Positions 45,334 through 55,716 of a stretch of DNA of 64,000 nucleotides are shown here, one piece after another (within the stretch, counting starts at the first letter, position 1; every line of letters begins with the position of its first letter). Position numbers and translations under genes: made by a program. The notes beneath the pieces are model-generated. The model did no database searches, was not told where the DNA came from, and worked only from the letters and a program-made list of their open reading frames with translations. Origin of the DNA: Oscarella lobularis (Eukaryota; Porifera; Homoscleromorpha; Homosclerophorida; Oscarellidae); contig NC_089177.1 of NCBI RefSeq assembly GCF_947507565.1, positions 2,292,648-2,356,647 of the forward strand. Direction: 5' to 3'.

Positions 45334-47956
45334 ATGTCGTTTCCTTGTCGTACAACGTTCCCGGTGACGCTGCTCGTCTGTTGGGCTAGATTTCTTGCAA
45401 GCATCGATTCTTCATTTGGTACGAATTGATTTAGAAAACGTTCTACGTGTACATGTAGATCATACTAAAGCTGCATTTCGTTCACGCGGAATGCGGACAG
45501 TAGTATGTATACGCTTACGCATGCAAGCAAAACACTATTATCGACCTTCGTCATACTATCGTTCATACAGTCTGCTTTGTTTCGTGCGCGTAGCGAGTCG
45601 CAGACCTTTTACTACTGCTGGTCAGGTGTCTGTCTCTCTTTTTGTAGGTGATGCTGCCGACTATTGCAGTCGCCTTGAGAGTATACCCACGGTCGAGAAC
45701 GTGCAAGAAAGCGAATCGTTTACATTGTGCTGTGACGTTGGCCACCGCCCAACCGATTGGACAAAGGACGGCGAGACGATAACTTTCAAGCCTGGAAGTC
45801 GATACGAAAGAGAAAAGAATTGGCGAGGTTTCTTGACTCACCTTCAAGTGGCCAAAGCGACGTACGAAGACGACAACGGGACCGTCTATCGGTGCACGGG
45901 AGGCGACAGAGAAACGTCTATAATGGTCAAGGTGCATCCGAAAGGTGAGCGCTCCGTCTTATAAATGGCCCCGAGCAACTAGTAGTATATGGGGGGGGGG
46001 AGGGACCCTTTGCCTGGTCTGTTTATTTTCCGGTTTCGCCTTCTGAATAGCTGTCGTTTCTCTTCGTGAGCCGCTTCTCAACGGTTTCCGGCTCGAAGCA
46101 TTTGCTGGCGAAAGCGTCTTACTCAATTGCACAGGCTATCACCTAAAGTTCCTCCAATGGTACGACGAGGAAGCGAAGTATGTTCACTCGCCCAGATTTC
46201 ACATCACACATCGAAAATCAAACTCAGTGGAAAGAAATTCTGTCCTTGTGATAAATCCAGTACGTGCAGTGGACGAAGGGCAGTACACGTGTAGTGGTCC
46301 TCCTCTCTATGGTCGTCATCACCCTTTCGTTACCCTAAGTCTCAGGGTGCTTCAGCCTGAAGCTCCCCGCTTTCTTATCGTGCCGCAGAGTATGCTCTCT
46401 CGCGATAGAGTGAGTCTTAGTTGTAGTGCCGTCGGGCTGCCAAGTCCTCGTCTCTACTGGATTCGCGAGAGCAGGAGCGGTGGCATTCGCGAGAAAATAA
46501 ACATCAACGGGAATTTGACTATTGAAAGTCTGAAGCCCAGTGACGAAGGTGCATACTATTGCGTGGCTGAAAATCTGGTGACATCAATCCGTTCGGCTCC
46601 TGCTGTGATTTCCATTATTATTCCAGGTCCAGCATGAAAGCATGCATATTCTTCTTGTAATGTCACTAGTAACTGTGCCTTTAGCTTCACAGCAGCATGT
46701 GCGCCGAGAAATGAACGTACTTCTGAGTGATCCGCTGAAAGGGAAACCAGTCTTGATTACGTGCGCCTTTCGTCGTCGCACAAACGTGACGTGGTTGAAA
46801 GACAGCGTACCAATCAATAGCGACAATCCTCGCCTTTTCTTTCCTGACTACGAACAAGGATCAGCCTTGGCGATTCCAAGTGCTTCGTATGAAGATCAAG
46901 GCCTTTACGTTGCTAATTCGTACTACAGTGGTACGCTAAGTCAATCATGTCAAACTAGGCTTTTCATTAGAGGTGAGTCCTCGCTTTCTGTGTAGAATTT
47001 CTAGATATGTATTTGTCTTTGCGACCAAGGACCTCCACTGGCACCACGCCGTGTCGCTGCTGCTCTTCTCTGCCAGTTTGGCTTTTTGAGATTGTTCGTC
47101 TCGTGGTCTTCTCCGTTCTTTCGTGGAGATGGTTCAGATTTTCACTACGGTCTCCGTTTGAAAATAATTGATGTCGAAAATATTACCATTTTTTCAAGAA
47201 AAGAGAATGAGTCGACAGTGAATAAGTACTTTTCTTATCAGCTGGGCCTCAGCTGCAGCCACTGCGTCAATTCTCTAGCGTATCTGATTGAAGTCTATAG
47301 CGTCAATTCGAATGGAAAAAGCGAGTCCTCTCTTCCAAGAAGTGTCGAAGCGTCCGCATCGGCCTTCTCTCGTATGCTAAAACCTAATTCATAAATCTCT
47401 TAGGCTCGCTAGTCTGTCTCATATGTAGGCACGTGTAACGTCAAACTTACTTCAACTCCTATATTGAAATCCTATCCTGGCTTTCAGTTCAAGCTGAAGC
47501 AAAAAGGCCGAAGTTGCTATAAGGTTTTAACGTCAGCTCTGTCTACTATTTAATTAATTCATTACAATTAAGAATCTGAAGACATCTGTCTTTGACAAGC
47601 AACTAGAAGGAGTTGTTTCTAGAATGGTACATAGTGCAGTAAATTCTTCAAATCATACTAATCCAACGGGAAAAGATGTCTTTCACTTTGATCTAGCCAG
47701 TAGTTCGTCATTCCATGAGTTTGTTGTACGAGTTATCATGTCTGCTGCTTTGTCAGTGGACTCAAGTCTTCAAGCAATTCAGAAAGTAAAGATTTCACTC
47801 AGCAACTATAGACGGTACGGAAAAGGCCTCATTTTTGAGAGAGAATGTGAACTAGATATTGTTCCTTGCACAACGTTCTATGCCGACGGCATTGAACACA
47901 CTGCTGACTGTAAAATTTTGTCAAAAAAGCCAGTTTGTCGTTTGACTGGTAGGTAA
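45334..47956 (+). CDS. Ig pair 3, secreted Ig4-FN3-CTD protein
   Basis: Exons 45334-45418, 45648-45944, 46051-46626, 46685-46972, 47030-47371, 47429-47523 and 47573-47956 splice in frame to 688 aa. Signal peptide (TTFPVTLLVCWA); Ig1 (FTLCCDVGHRPTDWTKDG to GTVYRCTGG); Ig2 (LLNCTGYHLKFLQWYDEE to EGQYTCSGPP) plus Ig3 (SCSAVGLPSPRLYWIRES to EGAYYCVAEN); Ig4 (ITCAFRRRTNVTWLKDS; F-strand Cys absent, QGLYVANS); FN3 (GPPLAPRRV, LFVSWSSP, LIEVYSVNSNG); linker KSYPGFQ; CTD (FHEFVVRV, DIVPCTTFYADGI, TADCKI). No membrane anchor. It shares the Ig1 CCDV...DWTKDG signature with pair 2, suggesting these two are the closest relatives. Confidence 0.88.
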
Positions 47957-48041
47957 GCACGTGTTTCATTTATGGACGGGAGTGAGAACAGCTTTACACG
48001 TGGCAGTATATTACAGGCTATAGTAGTCTAGAATTATTAGT

Positions 48042-49340
48042 TCACTGCTTTCTTTTCGCTTCTTCTTTGTCTTTTCTTCTTTCCTCTGCCTCGTCTTCTA
48101 TCATATTTTTAGTTTCATGCATACCCTTTTCAACGTTGTCGAGTTGTGTTTTCACAGCTTTCAAATCCTGAGCAGCTGCGCCGTCGTTGGATGTTTGACA
48201 TTTTTTTCTGCACGCCGCCACCGCCAGTGCGGCTACTATCGCCGCCAAAACAGCAACAGCGCTTGGCACAGCACCAGCAACCACTTGGGTCTTCGTATGC
48301 TCATTCGATTTTGTATCTTTGTCTGTTGGAAAATCTGTGGGAGACGCCACTGACGTTGTCACCGTACGTCCTTTATCTGCTGTCTTACTCTGTAACGGGG
48401 ACGATGGTGATACATGTGTGGGAAACGGGGATGATGGTGATACATGTGTGGGAAACGGGGATGATGGTGATACATGTGTGGGAAACAGGGATGACTGGGA
48501 CGTAACATCACTTGATTTATTTCCGGAAGTTGGTGCTAAGGGAATTTTAGTGGCTTTTATACTTGGCCGCTGTATGGATATGTAGAAACGCTTTCGTAGC
48601 ACTTCAACCTTCAGCGTCACTTTGTAGCAGTCATAAATCGTGCCATTGTCTGCGTACGACACGCTGTTCAGCTGCAAAAAGCTGCGAGTTTCGTTGAGAT
48701 CAAATTCTCTTTTGTCTTTGACACGTTTCCACAAATAACGCTCTTTTCTTTCGTCCATGGCATCGTTGACTGGTTCATCATCGCGTCCGCTGGGACAGTG
48801 TAATGTTACCGGTTGATTTTCTATGAGCTCACGATGCTCATTCGCGCTTACCCCTACAAAAAAAGATAATTCTAACTAGGTTCGACGATTAAGTGAACGA
48901 TTTCACGTTACATATTATGTCTATCCAAGCTGAGAATTTTTTTCCACATGACCAGCAATACACATTGCAGGTGTATCTTCCAACAAGCTTGAGCTGCTTC
49001 TCTTCTTCTCTAGCTTCTAGCAGGTGCAAAACACTTCTTCGTTTCCAGCTCTTTTGATAAGATTCGTTGGCTCCTTCAGGTTTACTCCAGTCAATAACGG
49101 CATCACTGCCCCACGATTTGTTGGCTGGCAGAAACAAGCATTCCAGATACAAGTAGCTTTGCTCGGTGTTATGATGTCGTTTCACTTGCACTTGAATGTG
49201 ACCGTCTGGCGGATTGCTAACAACTGGCTTCAAGCCTAGATTTAAACGTAGCAGATTTATTGATTTATTGATTTATTTATCACCAAGGTTTACAAACCAG
49301 CGTTAGCCATGGGAATAAACAGAAGCGCTAGAATCATCAT
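48042..49340 (-). CDS. Ig pair 4, membrane member (2 Ig-like domains, repeat stalk)
   Basis: Exons 49298-49340, 48912-49235 and 48042-48853 give 392 aa. A short signal peptide (MMILALLFIPMANA) precedes Ig1 (LYLECLFLPANKSWGSD to VGRYTCNVYCWSCG, with extra Cys) and Ig2 (VTLHCPSGRDDE to NGTIYDCYKVT). The stalk has three tandem FPTHVSPSSP units; then come a Thr-rich segment, a membrane helix AVAVLAAIVAALAVAA and a long Glu/Lys coiled-coil-like tail (TQLDNVEKGMHETKNM). Ig2, stalk, TM and tail are fused in one exon, unlike pairs 2 and 3. No tyrosine in the tail. Tail-to-tail with the pair 3 secreted gene at 85 bp. Confidence 0.83.
48391..48498. repeat. 30-bp minisatellite in the stalk of the pair 4 membrane gene
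   Basis: Three full units and a partial one; neighbouring units are identical or nearly so, and the length keeps the reading frame. Minus-strand product is Phe-Pro-Thr-His-Val-Ser-Pro-Ser-Ser-Pro. Confidence 0.9.
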
Positions 49341-49891
49341 GACACTAGTTTGTCGCCCTGAGAAAGTCAGTGTTCCTAAGAAAAAGCGTTAGGTCATTGC
49401 GTCATCGAGCGGATGTCAAGGTTGAAGCTACGATCGTAATTGCGTATCATTATGACGACTTAGCTTCCCCGAAAGCGGTCATAGGCAAAGAGTACCTTTG
49501 ATTCGGGCTCTCGCATCAAGGGAGGCGATCATACCGGATCTGTAGCAGTCCCTGAAGCAAAAGACAGGGTCTATAAGCGCATATGCCCTCAACCAACCGC
49601 CGACTAACAGTAGATTCGCCATACGTCGTCTATCTGTCGTCACGAGTTGAAGAGGAACTGTAGACTATGCGCCGCTGTCTCGAAGAGGCAAAAAACGCTG
49701 TTGTGCAATACAGGAATTGGAACTTGCCTCGTCATGCTTCGTGACGTACTGGACACGTAATTAATTGTATTAATTGAAGACTGACAGGCAGAGTCACGAG
49801 AGGCGTCAGTCGCTTTTGTGCATGCGCATTCTATCAAAACAGTTTTTCCGCTCCGCGATTTTGCAACTGATCGGTCAGAATCGTCACATAA

Positions 49892-52299
49892 ATGGTCCTA
49901 ACCTGCACGTCCGTCGTCACTGCCGTCATCGCAGCGATCAGTGCTTGCATGCTCGTCACCCAATCGACTGCGTCCAGAGGTAAATACATCGCGACCGAAC
50001 GAACGATAGTAGGATAATTCGGTGACGGATCGAAGCGCAATACATACATGAAACCTCTCAGACTGTGCCTAGGACAAAAGATCTCACATAGACCTCACGC
50101 CTTAGAGTGGCAGACAGGCCCACTGATACTATAGCTGCGCGTTTTCTACATCTTCCTGCAGGCCCTTGGGTCGTTACTAATGCAAGCCTAATTGAGGAAG
50201 GCGATTCCTTTGAGCTTATCTGTTTGTACGTCAACTCGATTGTTCGATGGGAGTTCAACGGGGTCGTCCTCGAGACGAGCTCCCTCGTTGGGCGATTCAC
50301 TTACGAGAATACGAGGCCGTTGCGATCAAAAGTGATTGTACGCGAGTCCAAGGTCTCCGACTCCGGCGAGTTCGTCTGCATTTCCCGTAACCATGGAAAA
50401 GTGACGCGCGGGAGCTTGAAAATCGTGGTGCGACCGGCTGATCAAAGGCCACAAGGTGCGCCGCCTTTTTACTATCGTCGAGTGTCAAGCCTTGCCTTGA
50501 CGAATCGATGTTTACGTTTTGTGCTTTACTTTGGCTTCTAGTCTCCATTCATGGCCCTGGCTACGATCCCACTGATCCGGTGGTGACTCGCATGGTCGGC
50601 GACAGTGTCGCTCTCTGGTGCAGCGGAGGAGCCATGAGCAGTATGGTATGGAAGAAAGGGAATATGTTCGTGCCGGAGAGCGAATCGATCGACGACGGCT
50701 ACTATCCGACGGCCATATTGTTTCGAAAGGAAAACCTCACCTTAGGCGATGCAGGAAAATATTCTTGCTTGGGATTTCCTTTGGAGTCTTCTCGTCTTGC
50801 GACGTCGCAGTTTTTCCTTCAAGTAATTCCCGCGTTGGGTGTTCTCAACTCTCCGCACACGGTCGGCCTATACTACGGGAGCAATCTAATTTTGAACTGT
50901 AGTAAGGACGTGACGTCCGGCGGTACCGACGTGTTTCTGTGTTCGCCTAACAAGCCTTCCTCCTTTCAATTGCTATCTACTATGATATCTGTGTGGATCC
51001 CAGGTGCGAATATTTACCGTAGGAAAAATGACTAAGAATTTTTGTATAGAACACAGTCGCACTCTGGAAGCCGCGGTTGACGATAACGAGGCGGTGATCA
51101 CCTGCAGTCATCATCGTGCGGCTGACGTGTCGGTGTCGTGGAGCAAAGACGGTGAAGCAATTACCAGATCTCGTGGAGTAAAATACCGCTTCCCGCGATA
51201 CGCTTCCGGATCGGCTTTGATCATTTCCGACGTTTCGCTTGATGACGCTGGAATGTATGTGACTACAGTGACTAATCAGCACAGAGAAGTCGTAATTCAA
51301 TGCAAAACAAATCTATTAGTCAAAGGTTAGAATCGGTTTTGTGTCAACTTTTATTGAAATATTTTTTGTAGGTTCTCCACCTCCTCCTGTAAATGTTAGT
51401 GCTGCGTTTAGCTGCTCTTCTACTGGGAATCAGTTGCAGATGTTTGTCTCTTGGCAAAAACCGCTTCAAAATTGGGAGAAGATACGACGTTTGGAAATCA
51501 CAGTTTTTCTTCTAAATCTGCATCCAAAACATCTACGAATCCAGCAAAGGATGCAAGTGTCTGCCACCATTGCAAAGGGCAATCACACCGTAGATTTGAA
51601 TGTTTTGTGCAGTGCTGCCTGTAACCTAACGTATGCCGTGGAGATTCAATCAGTGGACGAACTAAGTCAGAAAAGCCAGCCAGTCATGCCACGAAAAGTG
51701 GAGACGACTGTTATGGGTACATGCAAAGCTTCTCGTGTATTTTAGTTCTAATTCTTCTTATCTAGGAAGCTCATGCCAGAACAATCACATTTTGACAAAA
51801 AGTCCAGGCTTTCAAATCAAGTTCAGGGACAAGAGACGTTCTTGCTCAGAGGTCAGCAAGGTTTCGTGCACCCTAAATATAGTTAACCTAAGTGGTGCTT
51901 TTGCAGCTAATAGGGAGAACCGACTTTGATCACCACTTGCAGAGATCCGTCTTTGACACCTTTGTTGCCAAAGCGTGGTCGAACTCTCTTCCGATTCCAC
52001 CACTATCGTTTCAACTAATGGGTAGTAACACCCTAACCCAATTTGTTATCCAGTCGACCATTCCGTCACTGTCACTCGATATATCAATGGACTTGATTCG
52101 AGCTGTGGGTCTGCATATCGAAGAGTATTACGACAAGAGAAAGCTGGAATTGATAAGCGGATGTAGCTTGAATATCGTCCCATGCGCCGTATTCTATGCC
52201 GAGGAAATAAGCCAATCATCAGACTGCACAATAACAAGAGCATCATGCGATCTGTCCAACATTTTAGAACGAGTGAGGAAGTGGTGCTCATTGACGTGA
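49892..52299 (+). CDS. Ig pair 4, secreted Ig-FN3-CTD protein with reduced Ig3
   Basis: Exons 49892-49979, 50162-50455, 50542-51003, 51050-51325, 51372-51716, 51766-51851 and 51907-52299 splice in frame to 647 aa. Signal peptide (VVTAVIAAISACMLVTQS); Ig1 (FELICLYVNSIVRWEFNG to SGEFVCISR); Ig2 (ALWCSGGAMSSMVWKKG to AGKYSCLGFP); a shrunken Ig3 that keeps the first Cys (LILNCSKDVTSGG) but lacks the WIRE and YYCVAEN blocks seen in pairs 2 and 3; Ig4 (ITCSHHRAADVSVSWSKDG; F-strand Cys absent, AGMYVTTV); FN3 (SPPPPVNVSAAFSC, MFVSWQKP); linker with KSPGFQ; CTD (LTQFVIQS, NIVPCAVFYAEEI, SSDCTI). It is the most divergent secreted member. A RING gene begins 148 bp downstream. Confidence 0.86.
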
Positions 52300-52447
52300 C
52301 GCGAACGAAAACAAAGTGCACAAATGAATTATTCAACTCCTTGAAACCCGCACGTGACCAAATTTTAACGAACAGGTTTCTATACGGGCACTCGCACGAA
52401 TATCAAACTGAATCACGAAGAGATCGAAAGAATTTCGGTCGTCAAAA

Positions 52448-53375
52448 ATGGGAACGAGACAGTCGTCGAACGAATCGAACGGCGTCGAAACGCTGACGCC
52501 GTCGTCGTCGCCGCCGTCTCTCCATCGCCTATCAGCTTCATCGTCTCGAACTCAAACGGCGTCCCCATCTGACGTCCATCGTCTCCTCTTCGCCCACGCA
52601 CTCCCGAGCGGCTCGTCGTCGCCGTCGTCGCGTCACCGATACACGATGTCGGCGGGACGCCGTCGCGCCGTCCCGTCGGCGTCGAGTCGCAGCCGTTCGC
52701 TCTTCGCCGCCACTGTTTACATGGGCAGCGCCGATTCGGGCATCGGCGGAAGTCTCGACGCGGCGGCGGCGGCGGGGGGCGTCGATCGTCGAATGCGTCC
52801 CTTCTCGTTCGGACCAGCGTCGCTTCCCAATATGTATCTCGGAGGTGAGGAAACGCGGGTGCGGACGTGTCGGATTAATTTGTGGGGCGCATAGGCTAGC
52901 CATTGTTTTCTCTAATGGGAAACTATTTTGTCTTGCCCCAGATGCGAAATGTCCGGTTTGTTCCAAGACTTTTAGCGACGGTGATCAAATGGAGGCCCAC
53001 CTGGCGTCGTGCTTATCTCGACCGTATATAACGTACAATGGTAAGTGCTAAAAGGGAGGGGGATTGATGTACAAAAAGTCCGTTCTCTCACAACGTATAC
53101 ATGTCTGTGTTTCGAAGAAGGGACTACCGTGCTGAGATTTTAATTCTATTTTTTTTAGAGGATTCGCCTTTGACAGATCTCGGCGAATGTGTCATCTGTT
53201 TTGATGACATGACTGCCGGATGCACGATTGCTCGGTTGCCGTGCTTGTGCGTTTACCACAAAGAGTAAGGAAGAATATTCATGGCACGTATTGGTGGTTG
53301 TACTAAATTTTGGAATACAGCTGCATTGACAGGTGGTTCAGGGTCAACAGATCCTGCCCGGAGCATCCTTTATAG
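52448..53375 (+). CDS. ZNRF1/2-like E3 ubiquitin ligase
   Basis: Exons 52448-52844, 52942-53040, 53159-53264 and 53321-53375 give 218 aa. The N-terminus starts Met-Gly, fitting N-myristoylation as in ZNRF1/2, then a long Ser-rich low-complexity region. A C2-type zinc finger (KCPVCSKTFSDGDQMEAH, then CLSRP) and a RING (ECVICFDDMTAGCTIARLPC, YHKDC, WFRVNRSCPEHPL) finish the protein, in the family order and at the extreme C-terminus. ZNRF1/2 sit on endosomal and plasma membranes and ubiquitinate kinases and pumps. Total length is close to the family. I cannot choose between ZNRF1 and ZNRF2. Confidence 0.92.
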
Positions 53376-53492
53376 TTAGTGTAAAACATAATATTCATGT
53401 AGTACATTTTTCAGATCTTTTTGCAGCAATAAATATCGTATTCAAGTCAGTTCAGTACAGTAGTACAGTTATCCGGGACTTGTGATTTTACA

Positions 53493-55716
53493 ATGGCCGA
53501 ACTCGTGTATTCTACGGCAGTTTCTAAGTCGGATCCACTCGATCGGACGTGCCTCATCGTCGGGCAAGTGCCCCACGTGAAACAAATCAAATTCGAACGC
53601 CTGGCAAACGTCCTATCGCCTCGCGTCGACGAGGAGGCGAGCGAAAACGCGACCAGAACCCTCGCACTCGTACAAACGACTCCTCTAGACGTTCCAGATT
53701 GCCGTCGACTCGCTCCGCTTCTCGTCAATACCGAGCAACGCGTGCGCGACGTGCCCGCTCTGGCTCAACGGCGCATTCGTCGCCGGCCTGCCGCCGTACG
53801 CGACCCGACACAACTCGGACGCGCGTCCGCACGCACTCGCGCGCGCCGTTCAGTCGACGCTCGGCGCCGTCGGCGGCGATCGGGACGAAATTATCGTCGT
53901 CGTATGCGAGAAGCGGAACGCGTTCGCCTCCGCGTCCGCCATAGCACGCGTCTACCCGAAATACAGCGCCAAGTCGGGAAAACAAAAGAAAACGAAAACG
54001 GTCACGATCGATTTTGTGTTCGTCGGCGAAGGCGACGACGCGCCTTTGAGCGAGGACGAGGCCAAAGTCATGAGTAGCGCGGCCGAAGGCAAGTCGTTTG
54101 TAGAAAATTTTTGAAATTAAAAAAAAATTTTTTCGTTAGGAATTCGACTTGCAGCGCAGATGGTCGACACGCCGTGCAATCTCATGCACACCGATATTTT
54201 TCTCGATGTACTGAATTTTTATTGAATTTTTGACGTCATGACCTCCGTCTCTCTCTAGCATGTTAGGGCCGTTGGTGATAAGGTTCACATTAAGCCTGTT
54301 ATCATTCAAGGAGAAGATCTGGTGAAGCATGGATTTGGAGGCGAGATGCGGCACGCTGATATTCCTTCTCTTCTAATTTCTCTACTTGTAGGCATCTACG
54401 GGGTGGGAAAGGCCGCAGTTCATGCTCCAGCTTTGGCCATTCTTAGCCACACTCCGAAGGGAGCGACGAAAACGATTGCTTGGGTCGGAAAAGGAATTGT
54501 TTATGATACTGGCGGATTGTCTATAAAGGATAAGGTAACGATGGACCGTTACTGTCTTTTTTTGAGCGGCGTTAGTTGGGCGTTTAGCTTCACATGCCAG
54601 GCATGAAACGAGATTGCGGGGGAGCTGCAGCCATACTAGGAGCTTTCCAAGCTGCTGTGACTGAGGTATGTACAATAAAGGGTCCTGGGAGGTCTCTACT
54701 TGATGCTTTCTCAAGGGGTTTAGCGAGAATCTTCACGCAGTCTTTTGTCTTGCCGAGAATGCAGTTGGTCCCGAGGCGACGAGACCAGATGACATCCACA
54801 CGTTCTATTCGGGAAAGTACGCGCGCGCGCGCGCGCGGATGATGATAAAGATGCTTTACATTTTATTCTATAGAACAGTGGAGATTAACAATACTGATGC
54901 GGAAGGACGTCTCGTGCTGGGAGACGGGGTAGAACGTGCTGACGTACATGTGGAATCATTAGCTAAGTTTCATATCTCTCAGGTTGCATATGCTCGAAAA
55001 GATCTAAAGGCAGACATTGTTGTAGATATGGCTACGTTGACTGGAGCCCAGGTAATTAAACTAGGCGATTAAGCAGTATTAATTAATTAATTAATTAATT
55101 GACTTCAGGGAATATCTACAGGACGATATCATGCCGGATTGCTGACGAACGATGGTGATTGGGAAACCGCTTGTCAGTATGCAGGCAGAGCGTCTGGCGA
55201 CCTAGTGGTAAGACCCAAGTTCGTATGCATAGTTTGCTTAGATCTTCCTTCAGTTTCCTTTGCCATACACCCCGGAATTTCACTTCGCCGAGTTTAATAG
55301 CTCCGTAGCTGACATGAAGAATTCCGTTGCGGTGAGCGTCGCTTTGTCGCTGCATCCACTCTGAGCGAGCCTATTGCTGCACAGAATCGCTCGAACGCTC
55401 AAAGTTCATGTGCTGGCCTTTTTATTAATTCTCATCTGGGTTTTGACTTTCCGGGGACGTGGATTCATCTCGACATAGCCGCACCCGTCTATACGGTAAA
55501 TTTTGTTTTGTTTTCCAAAGTGACGCTTAATTAAATGTCAACGTAAAGGGAGAACGAGCAACTGGGTACGGAGTGGCACTGCTGATGTGCCTGTTCAGCT
55601 CCTACTCAAAGAGTGCCTTGCTTTCTGGTCTAGCGTCGTCGTTTCAGAAGAAGTCTCCTGCAGACGACGATGCTAAGCCGCCACCGTCCAAGAAACGGCG
55701 TTCTGGTAAGGCCTAA
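53493..55716 (+). CDS. NPEPL1: Probable leucyl aminopeptidase NPEPL1 (M17 family)
   Basis: Thirteen exons join in frame to 539 aa (about 520 in vertebrates). The N-terminal domain begins MAELVYSTAVSKSDP and has LIVGQVPHVKQIKFE. The catalytic domain has DTPCNLMHTDIF, GIYGVGKAAVHAPAL, the metal/substrate block KGIVYDTGGLSIK, MPGMKRDCGGAAAILGAF, the signature NNTDAEGRLVLGDG, DMATLTGAQG and GERATGYGVALLM. M17 enzymes are hexameric two-metal exopeptidases; NPEPL1 activity itself is little characterised. Oddities: the reading frame needs a 28-bp intron (53670-53697), and two introns (54089-54139 and 54341-54391) start with GC rather than GT. A basic tail, KKRRSGKA, ends the protein, similar to the vertebrate basic tail. 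Confidence 0.93.
54819..54838. repeat. (CG)n dinucleotide run in an NPEPL1 intron
   Basis: Alternating C/G tract just after the splice donor of the intron 54817-54873; a potential Z-DNA former. Confidence 0.85.

Noticed and set aside
53549-53944. Arg-rich plus-strand ORF in NPEPL1
   Set aside because: Alternative frame of the real exon 2; the homologous frame is fixed by WLNGAFVAGLPPYATRHN.
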